A stretch of 64,000 bases of DNA. Source: Neobacillus niacini NBRC 15566 (lineage in GTDB: Bacteria; Bacillota; Bacilli; Bacillales; Cytobacillaceae). The translations under genes were made by a program, and so were the position numbers. The stretch lies in contig NZ_BCVA01000008.1 in NCBI RefSeq assembly GCF_001591505.1, positions 1-64,000 of the forward strand, given 5' to 3'. This document shows positions 38,491-47,000 of this stretch, one piece after another. Each line of letters starts with the position of its first letter. Positions within the stretch are counted from its first letter, which is position 1. The notes beneath the pieces were generated by a model. The model saw only the letters and a list, made by a program, of their open reading frames with translations. It was not told the origin of the DNA and made no database searches.

Positions 38491-40035
38491 ATGACTGTGG
38501 ATATGAAACCTCTCCAACAAACGTTAAATGATAGAGTCGAACAAATTAAAAAGGGTGGACCTTCTAAATATCACGTGAAAAACGAAGAACAGGGGAAATT
38601 GTTCGTCCGTGATCGTTTATCATTATTATTTGATTCTGACCTTGAACTAGAGGATGGTCTATTTGCAAACTGTATGGCGGGGGATCTTCCTGCTGACGGA
38701 GTTGTGACAGGGATGGGCAAGATAAATGGCCAGACGGTTTGTGTGATGGCCAATGATTCCACTATTAAAGCTGGTTCTTGGGGAGCCCGGACGGTTGAAA
38801 AAATCATTCGAATCCAAGAAACAGCTGAAAAGCTGCGGGTGCCATTATTATACTTGGTAGATTCCGCTGGAGCGCGGATCACGGATCAGGTGGAAATGTT
38901 CCCAGGACGTCGTGGAGCCGGAAGAATCTTTTACAATCAAGTAAAACTTTCAGGGAAAATCCCTCAAATCTGTATTCTATTTGGGCCATCTGCTGCAGGC
39001 GGAGCCTATATTCCAGCTTTTTGTGACATTGTAATCATGGTTGATAAAAATGCGTCGATGTATCTGGGGTCACCAAGAATGGCTGAAATGGTTATTGGTG
39101 AACATGTAACCTTGGAGGAAATGGGCGGAGCCCGCATGCACTGTTCTGTTTCAGGCTGCGGTGATGTTCTGGCGAAAAATGAAGAGGAAGCCATTTCTAT
39201 GGCTAGAAACTATCTTTCTTATTTTCCAGCCAATTTTTCAGAGAAACCTCCAGTTCGTGAGGCAGTGGATCCAAAACAATTGAAGAAACCATTAGAAGAG
39301 TTAATTCCAGTGAATCAAAATTCACCATTTAATATGCTTGATTTAATCAATGGAATCATTGATGAAGGTTCTTTCTTTGAGATCAAGAAGCTTTTTGCCG
39401 GTGAACTTATCACAGGCCTTGCCCGCATGGAAGGGAAGCCTGTTGGAATTATCGCCAATCAGCCGCGTGTAAAAGGCGGAGTGTTATTCCACGATTCAGC
39501 CGATAAGGCGGCGAAATTTATTAATCTTTGTGACGCCTTCCATATTCCACTATTATTCCTAGTGGATGTACCTGGATTTATGATCGGTACCAAGGTAGAA
39601 CGAGCAGGAATCATTCGCCATGGTGCGAAAATGATTTCAGCGATGTCTGAAGCAAGTGTTCCAAAAATTTCAGTTATCGTACGTAAAGCATATGGTGCTG
39701 GTCTTTATGCAATGGCTGGCCCAGCATTTGAACCGGACGCTTGTCTTGCTTTACCTTCCGCATCCATTGCGGTTATGGGACCAGAAGCCGCTGTTAATGC
39801 GGTCTATGCCAATAAGATTGCTGCGCTGCCAGAAGAGGAGCGTGCTGCATTTATTGAACAAAAACGTGAGGAATATAAAGAGGATATTGATATCTATAAC
39901 TTGGCTTCTGAAATGGTGATTGACGGAATTATCCCAGCGAACTCATTACGTAAGGAACTCGTCACTCGTTTTGAGGCATATTCTTCAAAATATCTCATTT
40001 TTTCAGAACGGAAACATCCTGTATATCCGGTGTAA
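38491..40035 (+). CDS. yngE: Acyl-CoA carboxylase carboxyltransferase (methylcrotonyl-CoA type)
   Basis: ATG 38491 follows GAGGAGG. The 514-residue protein has both crotonase-like halves of the carboxyltransferase fold. The acyl-CoA oxyanion region LVDSAGARITDQVEMFPG is in the first half, and FLVDVPGFMIGTKVERAGIIRHGAKM in the second. It transfers the carboxyl group from biotin to the acyl-CoA. Context and the VEMFPGRRGAGRIFYNQV stretch favour methylcrotonyl-CoA; propionyl-CoA remains possible. Last of the yng-type genes before a terminator. Confidence 0.92.
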   Translation: MTVDMKPLQQTLNDRVEQIKKGGPSKYHVKNEEQGKLFVRDRLSLLFDSDLELEDGLFANCMAGDLPADGVVTGMGKINGQTVCVMANDSTIKAGSWGARTVEKIIRIQETAEKLRVPLLYLVDSAGARITDQVEMFPGRRGAGRIFYNQVKLSGKIPQICILFGPSAAGGAYIPAFCDIVIMVDKNASMYLGSPRMAEMVIGEHVTLEEMGGARMHCSVSGCGDVLAKNEEEAISMARNYLSYFPANFSEKPPVREAVDPKQLKKPLEELIPVNQNSPFNMLDLINGIIDEGSFFEIKKLFAGELITGLARMEGKPVGIIANQPRVKGGVLFHDSADKAAKFINLCDAFHIPLLFLVDVPGFMIGTKVERAGIIRHGAKMISAMSEASVPKISVIVRKAYGAGLYAMAGPAFEPDACLALPSASIAVMGPEAAVNAVYANKIAALPEEERAAFIEQKREEYKEDIDIYNLASEMVIDGIIPANSLRKELVTRFEAYSSKYLIFSERKHPVYPV

Positions 40036-40062
40036 CTGTTAAGAGTCAATCCAACTTTAAGT

Positions 40063-40098
40063 AATAGCTCGCTTTATTTCAATGAAGCGGGCTATTTG
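40063..40098 (+). terminator. Terminator of the leucine-catabolic operon
   Basis: AATAGCTCGCTT pairs with GAAGCGGGCTATT (one G-T) and is followed by TTG. It lies 28 bases after the carboxyltransferase stop. Confidence 0.75.
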
Positions 40099-40188
40099 TA
40101 TGGAAAGGAAATTTTATAGGAAAAACAGGAAACTAGATGGACATAGTTGAATATTTGACAACAAAACATTTACTAGGGGGAAGCTATT

Positions 40189-41544
40189 TTGTCATTAAGC
40201 CACGAGATTGTAAAAGCTATCCGTCAAAGACAGAAGCAAGGAGTGCCAGAGCATATTCGTGAAAAGGCGATTCTTCATGTATGTGATACATTTGCCATTT
40301 CATTAGCTTCTTATAAAGGAGCACCGGTTGCTTTAAAATCAATAGCAGGTCTATCAATTGGAGTAACCGGTGGGACAGGCCGAGTAATCGGGAGTGAGCA
40401 GCGATTACCTCCCGCCTATGCTGCATTTTCGAATACGGCATTAGCACATGCTTTAGACTATGATGATATCAATGATTTCGCTAGAATTCATCCAACTCCT
40501 GTTACGTTAGCAGCCGCCTTAGCTGCTGCTGACGCTCAAGATTCAAGGAGGACGGATCTTATTACTTCAGTTGCATTAGGAAACGAGTTATTATGCCGGC
40601 TTGGGTATGCAATTGAACCTAGGGGAACGGGTTCCGATTCCAAATGGTTTTTAAGTCAACTGTTTGGTTATTTAGGAGCCGCAATTACTGCTGGACTTGT
40701 ACTTGGATTAGATGATGAGAAGTTAGTTCATGCCTTAGGGCTTGCGTATATGCAAGCGGCAGGTGGGAAAGAGCCGGGAGTGGGGACCGGTTCGAAGGCT
40801 AGAGCAATTTATCCAGCCTTTGCCTCAATGGGAGGTGTTCAAGCTGCATTTTTAGCCCGAGAAGGGGTGACTGCTCCTGCAAGTTGTTTGGATGGAAAGA
40901 CAGGTCTTTTTCCAAATTATTTTGGGGGAAATCTAAACGAAAACCAACGAGGTGTATTATTGGATACTGTTACATGGGCTTTTTCTGATACATCTATTAA
41001 ACTTTATCCTAGCTGCCGCTACTCACATCCGTATATTCAATCAGCCCTTGTTCTTCGAAATCATATTAGTGTTCATGAAATCGAACAAATTGTAATCGGA
41101 GTAAATGAAACAGCATGTATGTTATGTCAGCCGCTTGAGGATCGCTGTCATCCTAAAACCTTACAAGATGCTAAATTTAGTATTCCTTTTATGGTTGCCT
41201 TTGCCTTTATTCACGGGAGTGTTCACCTGAATAATCTGACAGAGAGTGCTCTAATGGAAACTCAGGTCTTAGAATTAGCTCATCGTATAAAAATAGAGCA
41301 AACCCAGGGAGATACACTAGGTATTCCTTTAGGTGATATTAAGGTCATAACTGCAAATGAAACAAAAAGACAAGTCGAGCACATACTTCCTAAAACACTT
41401 TTCAGTGAAGTTAAAAAGAAGTTTAACGATTGTTGTCTGTATGCAGACGTTGCCGAACCTGAAGTACTGTGGGAGCAGTTAAGCAATGATCTAAATTTTG
41501 AAAAAATAGAAAGATTACCAACGTTTAATCATTATAATCTCTAG
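40189..41544 (+). CDS. MmgE/PrpD family protein
   Basis: TTG 40189 follows TAGGGGGAAG and gives 451 residues. The protein shows the MmgE/PrpD pattern: ANTALAHALDYDDIND near 82-97 with the conserved DYDD, HPTPVTLAAALAAAD, and GTGSKARAIYPAFASMGGVQAA. Members include 2-methylcitrate dehydratase and cis-aconitate decarboxylase, but most are unassigned. No methylcitrate synthase or lyase gene is nearby, so methylcitrate cycling is not supported here. It may dehydrate a related tricarboxylate or be an accessory to acyl-CoA catabolism. A terminator separates it from the operon before. Confidence 0.85.
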   Translation: MSLSHEIVKAIRQRQKQGVPEHIREKAILHVCDTFAISLASYKGAPVALKSIAGLSIGVTGGTGRVIGSEQRLPPAYAAFSNTALAHALDYDDINDFARIHPTPVTLAAALAAADAQDSRRTDLITSVALGNELLCRLGYAIEPRGTGSDSKWFLSQLFGYLGAAITAGLVLGLDDEKLVHALGLAYMQAAGGKEPGVGTGSKARAIYPAFASMGGVQAAFLAREGVTAPASCLDGKTGLFPNYFGGNLNENQRGVLLDTVTWAFSDTSIKLYPSCRYSHPYIQSALVLRNHISVHEIEQIVIGVNETACMLCQPLEDRCHPKTLQDAKFSIPFMVAFAFIHGSVHLNNLTESALMETQVLELAHRIKIEQTQGDTLGIPLGDIKVITANETKRQVEHILPKTLFSEVKKKFNDCCLYADVAEPEVLWEQLSNDLNFEKIERLPTFNHYNL

Positions 41545-41606
41545 AATCCGACTACCAATTAACTAAAATATGAAAGGGCTTCAGTGGGGGATATTGTATA
41601 AACAGA

Positions 41607-41635
41607 AAGGGACGGCAATCAAGCCGTCCCTTCTT
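41607..41635. terminator. Bidirectional terminator
   Basis: AAGGGACGGC pairs perfectly with GCCGTCCCTT around AATCAA. It lies between the converging MmgE/PrpD gene and selenoprotein operon. Confidence 0.9.
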
Positions 41636-41640
41636 ATTCC

Positions 41641-42342
41641 TTAATAAGATGGAAAATGTACATCATGTATATTTCCTGGCTCTTGTCTTTCATTTAGTTC
41701 TGCCAGTGCTGCCATCAATACTTTCATTTGTGTTGATTTATCATGAGGCTTTCCTAGGGAGTGTCCGAATTCGAACCCCACTGGATGGATAGCTCGCGGC
41801 GGCCTCATTAAACTGGATTGTTCTACATCTAACGTAATTAATACGGTTGGAATTCCCTGAGATTCAATGCCGCGCTGCACTGTAACTACAGTGCGATGAC
41901 AGAGCGGTCAGCCGGCAGTTAAAAGCACCGCATCCGCTTTGGAACGGACTACTTCTTTCACGAGTGCAGGAATTGTTTCCTTATTGATAATGTTTAATCT
42001 CATGGAATAACCCATCATGGTCATATGTTTCTCGGCAACCCCGCCTAGGTCTCCATCGTCTACCATTTCCCGAAGTCGATCAATAGGAAAAACACAGTTA
42101 ATATCCTCTTTCGGAGCATCTGTATTATAATGCTCCTTTGGGGCTGCATGAGTGACGGTTAAATCCTTTGAATTTACGTCTCCTGGAATAATGCGGAAGG
42201 TCGCATCTCCTACTGAAGGGTCCGTGTTAAATGCCTCCTGGTCCTTTAGATGAACACCAGAAGTGGAAACAATCATAAGGGTCATTTCATGCAGTGGTTT
42301 GGTACTAGGTGTATATGGGATAGCTTTTCTTGAGAGTTCCAC
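41641..42342 (-). CDS. Selenoprotein of the GrdB/PrdB (glycine/betaine/proline reductase) family, Sec at codon 145
   Basis: Reading through UGA at 41910-41908 joins two halves into one 233-residue protein: LLTAG-U-PLCHRTVV. Start is GTG 42342 after AAGGAGG. The fused protein resembles the selenoprotein B subunits of glycine/betaine/sarcosine reductases and PrdB of D-proline reductase: VSTSGVHLKDQEAFNTDPSVGD, an IPALVKEVVRSKADAVLLTAG helix-strand, and GIPTVLITLD after the redox site. U145-x-x-C148 is a selenenylsulfide-type motif. At about 233 residues it is near PrdB size and shorter than GrdB. No other reductase subunits are nearby, so its reaction is unknown. A 7-bp hairpin begins 13 bases after UGA. 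It is second in an operon with the selenoperoxiredoxin. Confidence 0.85.
41877..41894 (-). promoter_or_regulatory. SECIS-like hairpin of the GrdB/PrdB-like gene
   Basis: In the mRNA, GCACTGT pairs with ACAGTGC around AGTT, starting 13 bases after the UGA codon, the spacing expected for bacterial SECIS elements read by SelB. Confidence 0.65.
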
Positions 42343-42378
42343 ACACAGCCTCCTTATATTCTACTAACATTATTCGAT

Positions 42379-42879
42379 TTATAGTTTCCGTAAAACATCA
42401 AATAATTCTTCGTTATCAGGCTGCTTATCAAGTGGATGAACATCAATCCATTGAACGATTCCTTCTTTATCAATGATAAAGAGAGCACGCTCTGAAGCTC
42501 CATATGCCGGTTCGCCTTTGTTTTTACGAAGGACGCCATATTTCTCCGAAACTTCTCCATGTGGATAGAAATCGGAACAAAGCGGATAAGAAATTCCACC
42601 AATTGATTTTGCCCATGCGTCATGACTGTGAACGCTATCGACTGAAATACCCAAGACCTGGGTATCAAAATCTTCAAAACGAGGGAGATCATCCTCGTAT
42701 GAAGGCATTTGCGCTCCTCAAACTGGGGTCCAATCTAGAGGATAAAAACAAAGAAATACATTTTTGGATCCGCGGAATTCACTTAACGTCACTCTGCGGC
42801 CGCCATGGGCTTCCACCGTGAAATCCGGTGCCGGATCACCAACTTTTAAGGTACTTGTTTCAGTAGCTCCTTGTGGCAT
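42379..42879 (-). CDS. Selenocysteine peroxiredoxin (AhpE/BCP-like), Sec at codon 54
   Basis: Start is ATG 42879 after AAAGGAG. The frame meets UGA at 42720-42718 and continues in the same frame to 42379, giving 166 residues. UGA falls at the peroxidatic position, FYPLDW-TPV-U, where ordinary peroxiredoxins have a TxxC motif. The rest is standard: VGDPAPDF at the start, LGISVDSVHSHDAWAKSIGG, YPLCSDFYP with Cys101 as possible resolving residue, and RALFIIDKEGIVQW. Sec would give fast peroxide reduction. An 11-bp hairpin begins 14 bases after UGA. Thirty-six bases separate it from the GrdB/PrdB-like gene, so both share a message. Confidence 0.9.
42672..42704 (-). promoter_or_regulatory. SECIS-like hairpin of the selenoperoxiredoxin gene
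   Basis: In the mRNA, CTTCA-ACGAGG pairs with CCTCGT-TGAAG around the loop ATGATCTC, with a small internal bulge. It starts 14 bases after the UGA codon, as bacterial SECIS elements do. Confidence 0.7.
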
Positions 42880-43014
42880 GTGATTATCTCCTTTCTAGCT
42901 TTAAAATTCACGAACACTGTTTATTATTCCCATGTCCATTTTGGATTAATCGGAAATTGATTATATCGTTATCTTTTTTCTATTGTCGAACACTGCTAAA
43001 GTTTTACTACTTTA

Positions 43015-43917
43015 TTATTTAAATTGATCCAATCGGTTGAAATATTGGATGAGAAATTGATAGAAATTCTTTTCGGAAGGCCCTATGTCTCTGTGTTTCG
43101 GAATGATAACCCCAACTGTACGCATGGCCTTTGGAGCTTCTATTGGTACTTTGACTGTGAACCTGGGAACAGAGTCATAGAAAGTACTTTCAGGTAATAG
43201 GCTAACGCCGATTCCCGCGGATACGAGTCCTTTTAAAGCATCCATATCTTCCCCTTCGGACACAATATTCGGTTCAAACCCAGCCTCATGACAGGCATCT
43301 ACAGCAATTTTTCGAAGGACATAACCATCTGGAAATAAGACAAATGGATCTGTCCGCAAGTCACTTAAAAACAGACTTTTTCTATCAGCCAAAGGGTGAC
43401 GCTGTGGAATCAATGCAGCGATATTTTCCATAAATAAAATCTTCGTCTCAAGGTCAGGTTCCTTCATGGGGACAGGACCAAGAAAGGCTAAATCGATTTC
43501 ACCGTTTTTAACGGCATCAATTAAGTAGGCATAGGAGCCATGCCGCAAATGGAAGTTAACATTTGGCGCAACTTCTTTATAAGCCGAAATAAGAGTTGGA
43601 AGCCAATAAATGGAAAGACTCGAAGGATACCCAATATGAAGCGTGCCTCCTAAAGGATTAAGATATTCATCTACTTTGTCTTTTCCTTCTTCTAATGTGT
43701 TTAGAGCACTTTTCGCAAATTCTAAAAAAATGTTTCCGACCTGTGTAATCTTAATGTTCCTGCCGACCCTTTCTAATAATTTAACCCCTAGCTCTTCTTC
43801 CAGTTTGGTAATTTGATAACTAACCGCCGATTGCGCCACGTTTAGATGATCAGCGGCCTCCGTCACATGCTGCCGCTCTGCCACTTCGATAAAATAACGT
43901 AATTGACGAAGCTCCAA
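43015..43917 (-). CDS. gltC: LysR-family regulator GltC
   Basis: The 300-residue length is that of B. subtilis GltC. The N-terminal helix-turn-helix MELRQLRYFIEVAERQHVTEAADHLNVAQSAVSYQITKLEEELG is typical, followed by the periplasmic-binding-like effector domain. The gene is divergent from gltA with a 133-base shared region, the arrangement known for gltC-gltAB, where GltC activates glutamate synthase and responds to 2-oxoglutarate and glutamate. An AT palindrome at 43960-43972 may be its site. Confidence 0.9.
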   Translation of the reverse strand: MELRQLRYFIEVAERQHVTEAADHLNVAQSAVSYQITKLEEELGVKLLERVGRNIKITQVGNIFLEFAKSALNTLEEGKDKVDEYLNPLGGTLHIGYPSSLSIYWLPTLISAYKEVAPNVNFHLRHGSYAYLIDAVKNGEIDLAFLGPVPMKEPDLETKILFMENIAALIPQRHPLADRKSLFLSDLRTDPFVLFPDGYVLRKIAVDACHEAGFEPNIVSEGEDMDALKGLVSAGIGVSLLPESTFYDSVPRFTVKVPIEAPKAMRTVGVIIPKHRDIGPSEKNFYQFLIQYFNRLDQFK

Positions 43918-43957
43918 TGCTATTCCTCCTTCTATTTATATAAAATTTAGATTGGTT

Positions 43958-43975
43958 TGATATAAATTATATATT
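43958..43975. promoter_or_regulatory. Candidate GltC binding palindrome
   Basis: ATATAA-A-TTATAT is a perfect 13-base dyad in the gltC-gltA intergenic region, of the LysR T-N11-A type. It does not match the B. subtilis GltC box closely. Confidence 0.35.
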
Positions 43976-44050
43976 GTTTGTATTAATTAGAAAACCTAGA
44001 ATAGTGGATATAAATATTCCGACAATTTCACTAACAGGGAGAGATTAGAT

Positions 44051-47000
44051 ATGACGTTTCATCAACTACCAAAAGCACAAGGTCTCTACCGTCCAGAATT
44101 TGAACATGATGCTTGTGGTATCGGCTTGTATGCTCACATTAAAGGGAATGCTACACATGATATTGTGGCAAAAGGACTAAAGATGCTTTGTCAATTGGAT
44201 CATCGCGGCGGACAGGGGAGTGATCCTCTTACAGGCGATGGCGCGGGACTTATGGTTCAAATACCGGATCAATTTTTCCGCAAAGAATGTTCAGAAATCA
44301 ACTTACCGCAAAAAGGGAAATACGGTGTGGGGATGCTGTTTTTCTCTAAGAACGATGGGGAACGGGAAGAAATTGAAACATATATCACTAAAATGGTCGA
44401 ACAAGAGGGGCAAACGGTACTTGGCTGGAGAACAGTCCCAGTTAATGCAGAACCAATAGGGGTAACGGCACAGGAAAGCTGTCCTGTGATTCGTCAGTTG
44501 TTTGTTGGTGATAACGAAAAAGGTACGGATTCATTAGCGTTTGAACGCAAACTATACGTCATTCGCAAACTTGCAGAAAAATGGGCAAAGGCCTCAGAAT
44601 ATCGTTTTTACTTTGCTAGTCTTTCTAGCAGGACGATTGTTTACAAAGGGTTATTAACACCAGAGCAAGTTGATCAGTTTTATCTGGACTTGCAGGATGA
44701 GACGTTTGTTTCAGCGTTTGCTTTAGTTCATTCACGCTTTAGTACAAACACATTTCCGAGCTGGGAACGAGCACATCCTAATCGCTATTTAATTCATAAT
44801 GGCGAGATTAATACACTTCAGGGAAATATTCACTGGATGAAAGCGCGGGAAAAACAATTCGTTTCAGAAGCATTTGGAACGGATTTAGAAAAAGTACTGC
44901 CAATTCTCGATACCGATGGAAGTGATTCTTCCATTTTGGATAATGCGCTCGAATTTTTGGTGCTTGCTGGCCGAAAGCCAGCTCACGCAGCCATGATGCT
45001 TGTACCAGAGCCATGGTCTGAAAACCCTCATATTTCAGAGGAAAAGCGCGCTTTTTATGAATACCATAGTTCGTTAATGGAGCCTTGGGATGGACCGTCT
45101 GCTATTTCTTTCACAGATGGTAAACAAATCGGTGCCATTTTGGATCGGAACGGATTACGTCCGGCTCGTTATTACGTAACAGAAGATGATTATATTATTT
45201 TTTCATCAGAGGTTGGCGTCATCGATGTGGAACCCGAAAAGGTTTTATATAAAGAGCGCCTGCGCCCAGGAAAAATGCTTTTGATTGATTTAGAAGAAGG
45301 AAGAATTATTTCTGACGAGGAAATCAAATCACAGTTAGCGAGTCAACAGCCGTATCAGCAATGGCTAAATGAACAGCTTGTTCGATTGAGCGATAGCGTA
45401 GAGGCTGAGGGAGAAATCCCGGCCGATATACTGACCCTTCAAAAAGCCTTTGGATATACGTATGAGGATATTCAAAAATATATCCTTCCAGCAGTAACAG
45501 AAGGAAAAGATCCGCTCGGAGCGATGGGAAATGATATGCCTCTTGCTGTCTTATCAGACCGGCCACAGAACTTGTTTAACTACTTTAAGCAATTATTTGC
45601 CCAAGTAACCAATCCGCCGGTTGACTCAATTCGTGAAGCCATTGTCACTTCGACGATTTCCTATTTAGGAACTGAAGGGAACTTACTTCATCCATCGGCA
45701 GAAAATTGCCGTCGGATTCAGTTGGAGACACCAATCCTAACGAACAGCCAGCTTGGAGATTTAAGAACGAACGAATCATTTAAAAGCCAAGTAATCGATA
45801 TCCTGTTTACAGAGGATTTAGAGAATAGCCTTAAGGAAATTTGCCATCAAGCAGAAAAAGCCATTGCAGGCGGTTCCAGCTTAATTATCCTGTCTGATCG
45901 AAATATGAATGCAACAGAAGCTGCCATTCCATCTTTATTGGCAGCGAGCACCCTTCATCAACACTTGATTCGTGAAGGATTGAGAACGAAGGCAAGCATC
46001 ATCATTGAAACCGGAGAAGTAAGAGAAGTTCACCATTTTGCTGTACTGCTTGGATATGGTGTGGATGCCATTAACCCATATCTTGTGTTCGCTACCTATC
46101 AGCAAGCAGTTGAGGAAGGAACCATACCATTCACGTATCAAGAAGCGGTGAAGAAGTATATCTATGCCATGACGGAGGGTGTTGTGAAGGTCATGTCAAA
46201 AATGGGGATCTCAACCGTGCAGAGCTACCGCGGTGCACAAATTTTTGAAGCGGTTGGGATTGGCTCTGATGTCATCGATACCTACTTTACTGGAACAGTC
46301 TCACAGATTGGCGGAATTGGTTTAGATACTATTGCCGAAGAAGCGAAGCTGCGTCATACGCAAGCTTATACAGTATCAACTGACAAGACTTTAGAAACAG
46401 GAAGTAACTTCCAATGGAGACATAATGGTGAACACCACGCATTCAATCCAGGAACGATTCATACGTTACAATGGGCTTGCCGTAACGGTGATTATCAATT
46501 ATTTAAAAAATATTCAACATTGGCAAATGAAGAAAGACTTGGCTTCTTGCGCAACTTATTCTCCTTTAATGGAACGCGTACATCTGTGCCGATTGAAGAA
46601 GTAGAATCAGTGGATTCGATCGTCCGCCGTTTTAAAACGGGTGCAATGTCATTTGGTTCGATCAGTAAGGAAGCTCATGAAACATTGGCGATTGCCATGA
46701 ACCGGTTAGGCGGAAAAAGCAATTCCGGTGAAGGCGGAGAAGATTCTAGCCGATATGAGGTAGATGAAAATGGCGACAACAGAGGAAGTGCGATTAAACA
46801 GGTTGCTTCCGGCCGCTTTGGTGTAAAAAGTCATTATCTTGTGAATGCCCAAGAGCTGCAAATTAAAATGGCACAAGGTGCAAAGCCTGGTGAAGGCGGC
46901 CAGTTGATGGGTACCAAGGTATACCCATGGGTTGCAGATGTTCGCGGGGCGACACCTGGGGTAAGTTTAATATCTCCACCGCCGCACCATGATATTTACT

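Noticed and set aside
40189-41544. Methylcitrate-cycle dehydratase PrpD
   Set aside because: No methylcitrate synthase or methylisocitrate lyase gene is nearby; only the broad family can be supported.
41881-42720. The two UGA codons as ordinary nonsense mutations or sequencing errors
   Set aside because: Both fall exactly at redox positions, both frames continue with conserved sequence, each is followed by a correctly spaced hairpin, and the genes are adjacent.
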